Assembly: GCF_023716865.1 (NCBI RefSeq) | Contig: NZ_CP092417.1 | Span: 3,574,001-3,638,000, forward strand | Origin: Endozoicomonas sp. SCSIO W0465 | Lineage (GTDB): Bacteria > Pseudomonadota > Gammaproteobacteria > Pseudomonadales > Endozoicomonadaceae | DNA: 64,000 nt | Direction of reading: 5' to 3' | In this document: piece after piece, positions 33,066 through 41,604 of the stretch | Numbering within the stretch: the stretch's first letter is position 1 | Layout: each line of letters begins with the position of its first letter | Made by a program: the position numbers and the translations under genes | Notes under the pieces: model-generated | What the model saw: the letters and a program-made list of their open reading frames with translations, nothing else | The model's database searches: none | What the model was told of the DNA's origin: nothing

Positions 33066-34632
33066 TTTTTATACCATCCTCTTAAGCACCATTTTTCCAC
33101 AATATTCGCCAGCATGATTCCAGAACTACCCGCAACTATGTCGGCTGAGATTCTCTTGAAAGAGAATGCAGAGCTGCGGATGAGAGTTGCCTGTCTGGAA
33201 GAGCGATGTCGAGAATTGGAAGAAAAGGTTGGCAAGAACAGTCAAAACAGCAGCCAGCCGCCATCGTCTGATGGTTATCAAAAACCTTGTAAAAACAGTA
33301 ATTCTCCAGATCATTCTGACGACCTTTCCGCAGATAAAGGTACCGATCCATCGGATGAAAAACCCAATCCTAAAAGTCTGAGACAGTCTTCTGGTAATAA
33401 AGCCGGTGGAAAGAAAGGGCATCAGGGCACTTGTCTTAAACAGGTCGATATCCCTGACTATATTGAGTACCTTCCGGTTAAAGAATGCAATAAATGTCAG
33501 GCGTCTCTTCTTGATAGTGAGCCGGTCAAATATATTGAACGACAGGTGTTTGAACCAGGGAGACCGGGTGAATTTGAAGTAACGGCCCATAGAGCTGAAG
33601 TAAAAATCTGCACTTGTGGTTGTCGGAATCAGGCTGAATTCCCGGAAGGTGTTACCGCTGCCGCACAATATGGCTCAGCCACACAGGCTATGGCCGTCTA
33701 TCTTAACCAATACCATTTCCTGCCTTTTAAGCGCGTGTCAGAGTATTTTAATACTCTCTATAAAATGAGTGTAAGTGCAGGCACTGTCGCCAATTTTGTG
33801 GCCAGAACCTATGAAAATCTGGCTTCTACTGAAGAGGTTATTCGTGACGCCTTGCGGGAATCGTCTGTTGCCGGAGCCGATGAAACGGGTATGCGGGCCG
33901 AGGGCTCTTTGCACTGGCTACACGTTATGCGGGATGAACAATGGACGCTCTACTACTTGTCTGAAAAGCGAGGTCGTGAGGCCATGGACACGATGGGCAT
34001 ACTGCTAACATTTGCAGGCGTTCTGGTTCATGATCATTGGAAATCCTATTTTGCATATGCGGCAACTCACGTACTTTGCAATGCCCATCACCTGAGGGAG
34101 CTTTTGGGTGTTGTTGATAGGGACAGCAATCAACTGGCGTTGCGATTGATGAAGCTACTGAGGCTTTCCTGGCATTACTGCAAGGGCTTTAAGACCATAG
34201 GTATGCTACAGATGCCAAGTGTTGTCTGTGAACGAATCGAGAAGATTTATGACCGGTTGCTTCAGCGGGCTCTAATGAAAGAAGTCGTCTATATGGAGAA
34301 GCAACGAGAGGAGCTTAAGCGCAAGAAAGTCAAGAATACTAAAGCTTACAATCTCTTCAAACGACTCACTGAGTTCAAGGCTGAGACACTGCGCTTCATG
34401 TCAGATTTTACCATTCCCTTCGATAACAATGGCAGTGAGCGGGATGTTCGAATGGCCAAGTTAAAGCAGAAAATCTCAGGCTGCTTCAGGAGTGCAGACG
34501 GTGGTTCTATGTTTGCACGGATTCGCAGCTATTTGTCGTCTGCCAGAAAACAGGGAATGGACATATATCAATCACTTCATAGAGCTGTTCGGAATTACTG
34601 TAATATGCCTTTGCTCAGTGCTGAATAGTTAC
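33025..34632 (+). mobile_element. IS66-family (ISBst12-like) element, copy 1, 1608 bp
   Basis: The ends GTAACTGTTCAGCAC and GTGCTGAATAGTTAC bound a single transposase gene without TnpA/TnpB. A near-identical copy lies inverted at 38264-41407. The flanks (CGACAAGG left, AATTTGCC right) are not a duplication, so this copy has been involved in a deletion or rearrangement. Confidence 0.88.
33114..34628 (+). CDS. IS66-family transposase, 504 aa
   Basis: Features in order: N-terminal leucine zipper (LKENAELRMRVACLEERCRELE), a Ser/Pro/Lys-rich linker (NSSQPPSSDGYQKP), a zinc-finger domain (CNKCQASL ... CTCGC), then the IS66 DDE core with VAGADETGMR, VHDHWKSYFAY, CNAHHLREL and a C-terminal IPFDNNGSERDVRM. 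All catalytic blocks are present. Intact, probably active. Confidence 0.92.
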   Translation: MIPELPATMSAEILLKENAELRMRVACLEERCRELEEKVGKNSQNSSQPPSSDGYQKPCKNSNSPDHSDDLSADKGTDPSDEKPNPKSLRQSSGNKAGGKKGHQGTCLKQVDIPDYIEYLPVKECNKCQASLLDSEPVKYIERQVFEPGRPGEFEVTAHRAEVKICTCGCRNQAEFPEGVTAAAQYGSATQAMAVYLNQYHFLPFKRVSEYFNTLYKMSVSAGTVANFVARTYENLASTEEVIRDALRESSVAGADETGMRAEGSLHWLHVMRDEQWTLYYLSEKRGREAMDTMGILLTFAGVLVHDHWKSYFAYAATHVLCNAHHLRELLGVVDRDSNQLALRLMKLLRLSWHYCKGFKTIGMLQMPSVVCERIEKIYDRLLQRALMKEVVYMEKQREELKRKKVKNTKAYNLFKRLTEFKAETLRFMSDFTIPFDNNGSERDVRMAKLKQKISGCFRSADGGSMFARIRSYLSSARKQGMDIYQSLHRAVRNYCNMPLLSAE

Positions 34633-34640
34633 AATTTGCC

Positions 34641-34683
34641 AATACTCTCCCTTGCAGCCAAGCCAGCTTGGGAGTATTTTTCC
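34641..34683 (+). terminator. Rho-independent-type terminator
   Basis: AATACTCTCCC pairs with GGGAGTATT, loop about 18 bases, then TTTTTCCC. It lies between the IS66 end and the hsbR-like gene. Confidence 0.6.
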
Positions 34684-34771
34684 CTTAACTTGGCATTTTA
34701 ATATGGTTTTTTATCCGAATGCATCGGGTTCAGGCTGGTCCTTATATTCTCTTTACTTTGCGGGTGTATCC

Positions 34772-35947
34772 ATGACCGGCAGTACCATTCTGGTCATCGA
34801 TGATGACGCTATAGTCCGTGAAAGCATTGTTGCTTACCTGAAAGGAAGTGGTTTCAATACCCATGAAGCGGAGAATGGGCAGCAAGGTTTGCATATTTTT
34901 CGTCAATGCCAACCGGACCTGATTCTCTGCGATCTGCGCATGCCGGTCATGGATGGACTGACCATGCTGAGCCTGGTGCGCAGCGAAGCCAGTGACATCC
35001 CCTTTATTGTGGTCTCCGGTGCGGGCGTCATGACCGATGTGGTTGAAGCGCTTCACCTTGGTGCCAGCGATTTCCTGGTGAAACCGATCGTTGATCTTGA
35101 GGTGTTAGAGTACGCCATCAACCGGGCTCTGGAAAAGGCCCAGTTACTGATGGAAAACAAGCGTTACCGGGCAAGCCTCGAAGAGGCCATCAACTCGTTA
35201 AAGAGCAGCCTGACCCTGCTTCAGGAGGACCAGAAAGCCGGCCGTCAGGTGCAGATGAATATGTTCCCCAGACACCCGCTTGAATACCAGGATTTCAAAG
35301 TTGACCATAGCATCATCCCATCCCTCTATTTAAGTGGCGATTTTGTCGACTATTTCACCCTGAGCGACCACAGTTTTGCCTTTTATCTGGCCGATGTTTC
35401 CGGACATGGCGCCTCATCGGCCTTTGTGACGGTGCTGCTGAAGCATATGTCGATCAGCCTGCTGCAGGACTATCACGACAACGGCGGTAAAATCAGGGTC
35501 AAACCTTCACATGTCCTCAGTTACATTAACCAGAGCCTGCTGAAAACCGGACTGGGAAAACACGTCACCGTTTTTGGCGGGATAGTCAATACCCGTGACC
35601 AGACGCTTACCTACTCGTTTGGCGGGCATTTTCCATTACCAGTCATCGCTGAACCGGGCAAAAAAGTCCACTTCCTCGAGGGCAAAGGCTTACCGGTAGG
35701 ACTGTTTGAAGACGCTGTCTATGAGGATGCCATTATAGACTTGCCCCGGCAGTTCAGCTTAACTATCCTCTCTGATGGTATTCTTGAGGTTTTGCCCCAG
35801 AAAAGCCTTAAAGAAAAGGAAGATTATTTATTGTCGGTCATCGCAGAAGGTGCCGACACCATAGACATATTGACAGAACGACTGGGACTCAATGATATTC
35901 AGGAAGCACCTGATGACATCGCAATGTTAATACTGGCTCGATACTGA
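34772..35947 (+). CDS. Response regulator with PP2C-type serine phosphatase output (HsbR-like)
   Basis: An N-terminal receiver domain (residues 1-120: LVIDDD, phosphoacceptor Asp54 in LCDLRMP, VVSGAG, LVKP) is joined by a short helical linker to a PP2C/SpoIIE phosphatase domain with SGDFVDYF, YLADVSGHGASSAFV, LSDGILEV and the closing EAPDDIAML. Asp residues of these motifs bind the two metals. The next gene encodes a STAS anti-anti-sigma factor two bases after its stop, which matches the HsbR-HsbA pair of pseudomonads, where the phosphatase controls the phosphorylation of the STAS partner and so flagellar sigma activity and biofilm choice. Function by analogy. Start at ATG 34772; a longer form from 34703 is possible. 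Confidence 0.8.
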   Translation: MTGSTILVIDDDAIVRESIVAYLKGSGFNTHEAENGQQGLHIFRQCQPDLILCDLRMPVMDGLTMLSLVRSEASDIPFIVVSGAGVMTDVVEALHLGASDFLVKPIVDLEVLEYAINRALEKAQLLMENKRYRASLEEAINSLKSSLTLLQEDQKAGRQVQMNMFPRHPLEYQDFKVDHSIIPSLYLSGDFVDYFTLSDHSFAFYLADVSGHGASSAFVTVLLKHMSISLLQDYHDNGGKIRVKPSHVLSYINQSLLKTGLGKHVTVFGGIVNTRDQTLTYSFGGHFPLPVIAEPGKKVHFLEGKGLPVGLFEDAVYEDAIIDLPRQFSLTILSDGILEVLPQKSLKEKEDYLLSVIAEGADTIDILTERLGLNDIQEAPDDIAMLILARY

Positions 35948-35949
35948 TT

Positions 35950-36453
35950 ATGACACCGGGAAAAATTCAGTTTGCCGAAAGTGAAGGTACTTATGTACTG
36001 AAACTGATCGGAGAAGTTCGGCTCACCCTTTGCTCCAGTCTGGAATATTTTCTCCAGACTGTTTTTGAACAGCCGGGGTTTCGTTCTGTTATTGTTGACC
36101 TTTCTGAGGCTGAAACCATCGACAGTACATCACTTGGCCTGTTAGCCAAATTATCCATCATGGCCAGAAAGCAGATAGACCAACGGCCAGTGCTGATCTC
36201 CCCCCAGCCTGATATCACAAGAATCCTGATGAGCATGGGGTTTGAGCGAATTTTCATCATTGTTGAGGATGTCGATAACCCTACCGCTGAATACCAGGAA
36301 ATTGAATGTGAGGACTGCAGTGAGGAATCCACCCATGCCCGGGTGCTGGATGCCCACAGGACGCTTATGAGCCTGAATGAAAACAACCGAAAGGCCTTCA
36401 GTGATCTGGTTAACCATCTGGAGCGCTGCAGGCAGTCAGAAGCGACAGCCTGA
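35950..36453 (+). CDS. STAS-domain anti-sigma factor antagonist (HsbA-like), 167 aa
   Basis: The SpoIIAA-type STAS domain fills residues 5-105. IVDLSEAETIDSTSLGLLAK carries the conserved serine region (Asp58-Ser59-Thr60-Ser61) that is phosphorylated by a kinase and dephosphorylated by the PP2C partner. The C-terminal tail includes two close cysteines (ECEDC) and a charged helix, as in HsbA. The gene starts two bases after the phosphatase gene, so the pair is one transcript. It probably binds an anti-sigma factor in its unphosphorylated form; the partner is not in this window. Confidence 0.78.
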   Translation: MTPGKIQFAESEGTYVLKLIGEVRLTLCSSLEYFLQTVFEQPGFRSVIVDLSEAETIDSTSLGLLAKLSIMARKQIDQRPVLISPQPDITRILMSMGFERIFIIVEDVDNPTAEYQEIECEDCSEESTHARVLDAHRTLMSLNENNRKAFSDLVNHLERCRQSEATA

Positions 36454-36501
36454 CCCCCTGCTTCAGGCTCGATGGCGGATGACAGATGACAATGACAGAT
36501 G

Positions 36502-37476
36502 TTATAAACTGTCCACAAGCCTGACGGCCTCAAGCAGAACATCAACCCCCGCACCGGCTTTATGAGCATTTTCACTGATATGCCTGCGGAAGCGGCGACC
36601 ACCGGGTACGCCATGATAAAGCCCCAGCATATGGCGAGTCATGTGGCTTAGCCATGTCCCTTTAGACAGCTCTGACTCAATATAGGGGAGCATCTGCTCT
36701 ATCACTTCAGCGCGACTCTTCACTGGTTGCTGACCACCATAAAGACGACCATCCACGTCTGAGAGCAGATATGGGTTCTGGTAAGCTTCACGGCCCAGCA
36801 TCACACCATCAACATACTTAAGGTGATGGTCTATCTCTTCAAAGGTCTTGATACCGCCATTAATGGCAATAGTCAGCTCAGGAAACTGAGTTTTCAGCTT
36901 ATACACCCAGTCTGGTTTCAACGGGGGAATATCCCGATTCTCTTTGGGGGAAAGCCCTTCCAGAACGGCAATACGGGCATGAACGATAAAGGTCTCACAC
37001 CCCGCTTCGGCAACGGTACCGACAAAATCCAGCAACGCCTGCCAGGACTCGCGGCCATTGATGCCAATACGGTGCTTTACCGTTACCGGAATGGACACCC
37101 GCTCTTTCATGGCCTTCACAGCATTGGCCACGGTTTCCGGCTCGGCCATCAGGCAGGCACCAATACGGCCATTTTGCACGCGATCACTGGGACAGCCCAC
37201 GTTCAGGTTCACTTCCTGATAGCCCCGCTCTTCTGCCAGCCCGGCACAAAAGGCAAGGTCGCTGGCATCATGACCACCTAACTGTAAGGCCAATGGGTAT
37301 TCAAATGCATCGTGCTGTAAAAACCGGTCTTTATCTCCGAAGACCAGCGCACCGGTGGTGACCATCTCTGTGTACAATAGTGCCCGTTCAGAGAGAACCC
37401 GATGAAAGTATCGACAGTGCCTGTCAGTCCAATCCATCATCGGCGCAACGGAGAACTTTCTATCTATATTTTCCAT
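36502..37476 (-). CDS. dusA: tRNA-dihydrouridine synthase A
   Basis: The TIM-barrel FMN enzyme is recognisable by SVAPMMDWTDRHCRYF at the N terminus, NLNVGCPSDRVQNGRIGACLM with the catalytic cysteine, TVKHRIG, FIVHAR, IAINGGI and VMLGREAYQNP, and a C-terminal helical bundle with HMLGLYHGVPGGRRFRRH. It reduces U20/U20a of tRNA using NADPH. Length (324 aa) is normal and the gene is intact. Its 5' end is a known integration site for prophages and islands; a fragment of such an integrase starts 165 bases upstream on the opposite strand. Confidence 0.93.
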   Translation of the reverse strand: MENIDRKFSVAPMMDWTDRHCRYFHRVLSERALLYTEMVTTGALVFGDKDRFLQHDAFEYPLALQLGGHDASDLAFCAGLAEERGYQEVNLNVGCPSDRVQNGRIGACLMAEPETVANAVKAMKERVSIPVTVKHRIGINGRESWQALLDFVGTVAEAGCETFIVHARIAVLEGLSPKENRDIPPLKPDWVYKLKTQFPELTIAINGGIKTFEEIDHHLKYVDGVMLGREAYQNPYLLSDVDGRLYGGQQPVKSRAEVIEQMLPYIESELSKGTWLSHMTRHMLGLYHGVPGGRRFRRHISENAHKAGAGVDVLLEAVRLVDSL

Positions 37477-37576
37477 ATTAATATCAATACCTTACAGCCT
37501 GTTTCGGCTTATACTTCCTAAAAAATGACCTACCTGTAACCCCCTGTAAAATAAAGACTCTTCCTATTGCCTACTG

Positions 37577-37590
37577 TGTCAAATGTGACA
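37577..37590. promoter_or_regulatory. Palindrome between dusA and integrase fragment
   Basis: TGTCA-AATG-TGACA is a perfect inverted repeat in the divergent region and may be an operator or an arm-type site. Role not shown. Confidence 0.4.
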
Positions 37591-37640
37591 ATACTGTATA
37601 CACAAAGTGTGTGTGACAAGTAAAAAGGCGACAGTCAGAA

Positions 37641-37721
37641 ATGGCAACTATCAGGAAACGACTCGGTAAGAAGGGTGTTAGCTATCAGGTCATTATACGC
37701 CGGAAAGGCCAGGAGCTAACT
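37641..37721 (+). pseudogene. N-terminal fragment of a dusA-associated tyrosine integrase
   Basis: The frame opens MATIRKRLGKKGVSYQVIIR and continues RKGQEL, which matches the N terminus of phage integrases that recombine at dusA (MATIRKR...W/YQ...RRKG). About 27 codons remain before an ISNCY-type element takes over; the arm-binding and catalytic domains are lost. Position 165 bases upstream of dusA, divergent, is the expected place for an integrated element. Confidence 0.65.
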
Positions 37722-38263
37722 AGTGCTTGTCCGAAAACCCATCAGCCCTTGAAAACAGGAGTCTGTGGCCTAACTTAATCATTGAAGATTTCCACTGACA
37801 GGCTGTTTTCTCACTAATGCGCCAAACCATCAAGCCACAAATGCAGTTAGGTGAGGTCGATATCTCTGCCATCACCTTCAACCCCAAATCCAGGGACGAC
37901 ATACCCCGCCTCTTGCGGGCTTTTCAGCATATCTGGGTCACCCCAGAGCTGAGAGAGCAGGTTTTTCAGGCCCTTGAGCGAATGATACCCGCCAGCCGTG
38001 ACAATGGCCGCCCTGGTATGGATCTCTGGAAAATACTGATTTTTGGCTCCCTGCGTCTGACCATCAACTGTGACTATGACCGCCTTCAGGAGCTGGCCAA
38101 TGAACACGGTACGTTGCGGCAAATGCTCGGACACGGACCGTACTGTACCCACTCTTATCACATCCAGACTTTGCAGGATAATATCGCCCTGTTCACCCCG
38201 GAAATACTGGACGAGATCAACCAGATTGTGGTCAATGCCGGTCACCAGCTGGTAAAAAAAAAG
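37722..38263 (+). pseudogene. ISNCY-family transposase, N-terminal part, cut by IS66 copy 2
   Basis: An element end (near GTGCTTGTCCGAAAACCC at 37723) is followed by a transposase gene from ATG 37817. The residues IKPQMQLGEVDISAI, SRDDIPRLLRAFQ, NGRPGMDLWKILIFGSLRL and NCDYDRLQELANEHG match ISNCY-family transposases. After GHQLVKKK the frame enters the IS66 end at 38264 and stops at 38281. The rest of the transposase is not found beyond the IS66 copy, so this is a remnant. Confidence 0.75.
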
Positions 38264-38267
38264 GTAA

Positions 38268-39782
38268 CTATTCAGCACTGAGCAAAGGCATATTACAGTA
38301 ATTCCGAACAGCTCTATGAAGTGATTGATATATGTCCATTCCCTGTTTTCTGGCAGACGACAAATAGCTGCGAATCCGTGCAAACATAGAACCACCGTCT
38401 GCACTCCTGAAGCAGCCTGAGATTTTCTGCTTTAACTTGGCCATTCGAACATCCCGCTCACTGCCATTGTTATCGAAGGGAATGGTAAAATCTGACATGA
38501 AGCGCAGTGTCTCAGCCTTGAACTCAGTGAGTCGTTTGAAGAGATTGTAAGCTTTAGTATTCTTGACTTTCTTGCGCTTAAGCTCCTCTCGTTGCTTCTC
38601 CATATAGACGACTTCTTTCATTAGAGCCCGCTGAAGCAACCGGTCATAAATCTTCTCGATTCGTTCACAGACAACACTTGGCATCTGTAGCATACCTATG
38701 GTCTTAAAGCCCTTGCAGTAATGCCAGGAAAGCCTCAGTAGCTTCATCAATCGCAACGCCAGTTGATTGCTGTCCCTATCAACAACACCCAAAAGCTCCC
38801 TCAGGTGATGGGCATTGCAAAGTACGTGAGTTGCCGCATATGCAAAATAGGATTTCCAATGATCATGAACCAGAACGCCTGCAAATGTTAGCAGTATGCC
38901 CATCGTGTCCATGGCCTCACGACCTCGCTTTTCAGACAAGTAGTAGAGCGTCCATTGTTCATCCCGCATAACGTGTAGCCAGTGCAAAGAGCCCTCGGCC
39001 CGCATACCCGTTTCATCGGCTCCGGCAACAGACGATTCCCGCAAGGCGTCACGAATAACCTCTTCAGTAGAAGCCAGATTTTCATAGGTTCTGGCCACAA
39101 AATTGGCGACAGTGCCTGCACTTACACTCATTTTATAGAGAGTATTAAAATACTCTGACACGCGCTTAAAAGGCAGGAAATGGTATTGGTTAAGATAGAC
39201 GGCCATAGCCTGTGTGGCTGAGCCATATTGTGCGGCAGCGGTAACACCTTCCGGGAATTCAGCCTGATTCCGACAACCACAAGTGCAGATTTTTACTTCA
39301 GCTCTATGGGCCGTTACTTCAAATTCACCCGGTCTCCCTGGTTCAAACACCTGTCGTTCAATATATTTGACCGGCTCACTATCAAGAAGAGACGCCTGAC
39401 ATTTATTGCATTCTTTAACCGGAAGGTACTCAATATAGTCAGGGATATCGACCTGTTTAAGACAAGTGCCCTGATGCCCTTTCTTTCCACCGGCTTTATT
39501 ACCAGAAGACTGTCTCAGACTTTTAGGATTGGGTTTTTCATCCGATGGATCGGTACCTTTATCTGCGGAAAGGTCGTCAGAATGATCTGGAGAATTACTG
39601 TTTTTACAAGGTTTTTGATAACCATCAGACGATGGCGGCTTGCTGCTGTTTTGACTGTTCTTGCCAACCTTTTCTTCCAATTCTCGACATCGCTCTTCCA
39701 GACAGGCAACTCTCATCCGCAGCTCTGCATTCTCTTTCAAGAAAATCTCAGCCGACATAGTTGCGGGTAGTTCTGGAATCAT
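38268..39782 (-). CDS. IS66-family transposase, copy 2, 504 aa
   Basis: Nearly identical to the protein at 33114-34628; visible differences are Phe for Leu in AEIFLKEN and Lys for Gln in NSSKPPSS. All domains and the DDE blocks are present. The coding sequence is intact, but an IS sits 24 bases upstream of the start codon, so expression may be altered. Confidence 0.92.
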   Translation of the reverse strand: MIPELPATMSAEIFLKENAELRMRVACLEERCRELEEKVGKNSQNSSKPPSSDGYQKPCKNSNSPDHSDDLSADKGTDPSDEKPNPKSLRQSSGNKAGGKKGHQGTCLKQVDIPDYIEYLPVKECNKCQASLLDSEPVKYIERQVFEPGRPGEFEVTAHRAEVKICTCGCRNQAEFPEGVTAAAQYGSATQAMAVYLNQYHFLPFKRVSEYFNTLYKMSVSAGTVANFVARTYENLASTEEVIRDALRESSVAGADETGMRAEGSLHWLHVMRDEQWTLYYLSEKRGREAMDTMGILLTFAGVLVHDHWKSYFAYAATHVLCNAHHLRELLGVVDRDSNQLALRLMKLLRLSWHYCKGFKTIGMLQMPSVVCERIEKIYDRLLQRALMKEVVYMEKQREELKRKKVKNTKAYNLFKRLTEFKAETLRFMSDFTIPFDNNGSERDVRMAKLKQKISGCFRSADGGSMFARIRSYLSSARKQGMDIYQSLHRAVRNYCNMPLLSAE

Positions 39783-39814
39783 GCTGGCGAATATTGTGGA
39801 AAAATGGTGCTTAA

Positions 39815-41341
39815 CTCGACTTTAGAGTCTGTATAAAACGATAATTCGGTCAGCTTTTTATAGTGAAGCAAGCCGAAATCAGTGAACTGTTTTTCCAAGT
39901 TCGTTATTACTTCCGTTTTTTGCCTAAAAGCCTTTAGTTATGCTGCTTCTGAATTATCCGGTATTAACTGGTCGATCAGATCGCGAAAATTGAACTCATA
40001 TTTTTGCTTATATCTGTTCCAGCCCTTGCGAATAGAGAACCTCGGAATAATTCCTGAAAGAGCAATTTTCATCATGCCTGCAGTGGTTGTATCCGGGCTT
40101 CTCCAGGGTATCCGAGAAATATTCAGACATGCCTGATTTTTACAAACGGTTAATAACTGCAATAATGCATAGCCTGCCATTTTCAAATGCATCCATCGAA
40201 GCAGTGTTCGCAATTTCTGCTGCCATAAATGGCAACAGCCAAAAGCATGTTTGAGTTGGTGAAACATTGGCTCTACCGGCCATCTCCGGGAATAGGCACG
40301 AAGCACCTCCAGTCCCTCAAGTTCCGGATTGGTCGAGATGAATATTCTGCTTTCGGTCAGACCTTTGTCATTTTCAAAGCGACTCCAGACGACGCGTACT
40401 TCACGACCTTTAAGGAATCTGGCGCGACAGATCAGGGTACGATAACGTATTTTGCGAAATTTGCCGTACATCCATACTGTTGCTTTTTCTTCCGGCAGTT
40501 TCTTAACCTGTTCTGTCGTCATCTTGATGCCGTACTTTTTTGGGCGCCCTCGCTTCTTTACGGTGGGTGCTGGCGGCAAAGCATAGAGGGCCCGATTTGA
40601 AGGTATCTGACCAACAACTTCTATGTTCATTTCCAGAGCTGGCTTTATCAGTGTCCAGTTCATATACCAGCAATCGGTTAGCAGGCGTAGCACTCGATCC
40701 TTCACTTCATTGCGTACCACCCTGAGCATGGCCACGGCAATTTTCAGTTTGCTGGTGTTACCTGAAGCTGGTGTCGGAAATGAGATCACCGGTATGGCGG
40801 TAAATACTTCATCTGCAGCCCGCTCAAATATGATGGCCAGGGAAACCCAACACTGCCCCCAGATGTACGTCGGCCGATTGCGTTTCTTGCTGTGTTGATG
40901 ATGTGTACGACAAGCAGGGGCTTTGTCGGAAAACCGTTCGATTACCCAGTCATCAAGCCCCAGGACCACAGGTTGATTCTCAGGAGCTTTGGAGCAGACC
41001 AGACGGATCAAGTGGCGTGCCAAGTTCTTCCATTGCCACTTGCCCTGAGATAGCCAGTGGTGGTAGCTGCTCCACACACAATGAAAATCAATTGTTAACA
41101 ACGCCTGTGTAACAAAGCCGTCGGCTGAAAGCATGCAACCGAACAGCAGTTCGCAGAACGTTGGTACTGCAGTTGATGATAGCGCTCCAGCAAGAAAGGT
41201 TGTATATGAAGCGAGCTCCCTGAGGATTACTTGATGATCTGAAGTGAGCATGGCAACCATCTCGAATTTCGTCATTGGGGATGGTTGCTTTTAGCAGATT
41301 ATGCGCCGGAACTATTGTGCTCTTAAAACTCTAAAGTCGAG
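39815..41341 (-). mobile_element. DDE insertion sequence in the IS66 leader, 1527 bp
   Basis: Inverted ends CTCGACTTTAGAGT; the 9-bp target GGTGCTTAA is duplicated at 39806-39814 and 41342-41350. IS66 copy 1 (33080-33091) provides the empty site. Confidence 0.87.
39938..41275 (-). CDS. IS4/IS701-like DDE transposase, 445 aa
   Basis: The protein has a helical N-terminal domain, LGLDDWVIERFSDKAP with the first Asp, RLLTDCWYMNWTLI with the second, and LRAYSRRWPVEPMFHQLKHAFG, which resembles the Y-R-E region of IS4/IS701 transposases. Family choice between these is not certain; the 9-bp duplication favours IS4-like behaviour. Intact. Confidence 0.8.
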   Translation of the reverse strand: MTKFEMVAMLTSDHQVILRELASYTTFLAGALSSTAVPTFCELLFGCMLSADGFVTQALLTIDFHCVWSSYHHWLSQGKWQWKNLARHLIRLVCSKAPENQPVVLGLDDWVIERFSDKAPACRTHHQHSKKRNRPTYIWGQCWVSLAIIFERAADEVFTAIPVISFPTPASGNTSKLKIAVAMLRVVRNEVKDRVLRLLTDCWYMNWTLIKPALEMNIEVVGQIPSNRALYALPPAPTVKKRGRPKKYGIKMTTEQVKKLPEEKATVWMYGKFRKIRYRTLICRARFLKGREVRVVWSRFENDKGLTESRIFISTNPELEGLEVLRAYSRRWPVEPMFHQLKHAFGCCHLWQQKLRTLLRWMHLKMAGYALLQLLTVCKNQACLNISRIPWRSPDTTTAGMMKIALSGIIPRFSIRKGWNRYKQKYEFNFRDLIDQLIPDNSEAA

Positions 41342-41407
41342 GGTGCTTAAGAGGATGGTATAAAAATCAGAAAATTCCAGATTTATGTGGGGGTGCTGAA
41401 CAGTTAC

Positions 41408-41572
41408 TAAAAAGGTATTGATTACTGTCCTCTGGATAGGGAAACGTTACAACCTGCTGTGTCTCTGGAACAGAGAGTTTTATGCTTGGTTGGCATAATT
41501 GGTTGACATAAATTGTCAGAAAATTGATTCTGAAAGGAACTTTTATAATGTAGGCGCAGTCTTAAGCTGTAA
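41408..41572 (+). promoter_or_regulatory. Conserved upstream module of the KAY-repeat gene
   Basis: GGTTGACATAAA (41501-41512), GAAAGG (41531-41536) and AACTTTTATAAT ending at 41549 are followed by CTTAAGCTGTAATTCAA. The same order of blocks precedes the second KAY-repeat gene at 54800-55897. TATAAT is a plausible -10; the TTGACA is too far upstream (35 bases) to be its -35, so its role is open. Confidence 0.55.
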
Positions 41573-41604
41573 TTCAACAGTTCAATAATTCAATAGTTCA
41601 ATGG
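41573..41604 (+). repeat. Octamer repeat TTCAATNN, four units, containing the start codon
   Basis: Units TTCAACAG, TTCAATAA, TTCAATAG and TTCAATGG follow one another; the ATG of the KAY-repeat gene lies in the last unit. The other KAY-repeat gene has at least eight TTCAATTA units and also ends TTCAATGG. Confidence 0.8.

Larger units (their letters stand above)
38264..41407 (-). mobile_element. IS66-family element, copy 2, interrupted by another IS
   Basis: Ends GTAACTATTCAGCAC and GTGCTGAACAGTTAC. Orientation is opposite to copy 1. The element at 39815-41341 has inserted in its non-coding leader; without it, the copy would be about 1.6 kb. Flanks are A-rich (AAAAAAAG and TAAAAAGG) and similar but not a perfect duplication. 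Confidence 0.85.

Noticed and set aside
41408..41500. Short peptide frame YCPLDRETLQPAVSLEQRV as a gene remnant
   Set aside because: It may be a fragment of an interrupted gene, but it cannot be tied to any family or to the genes cut by IS66.
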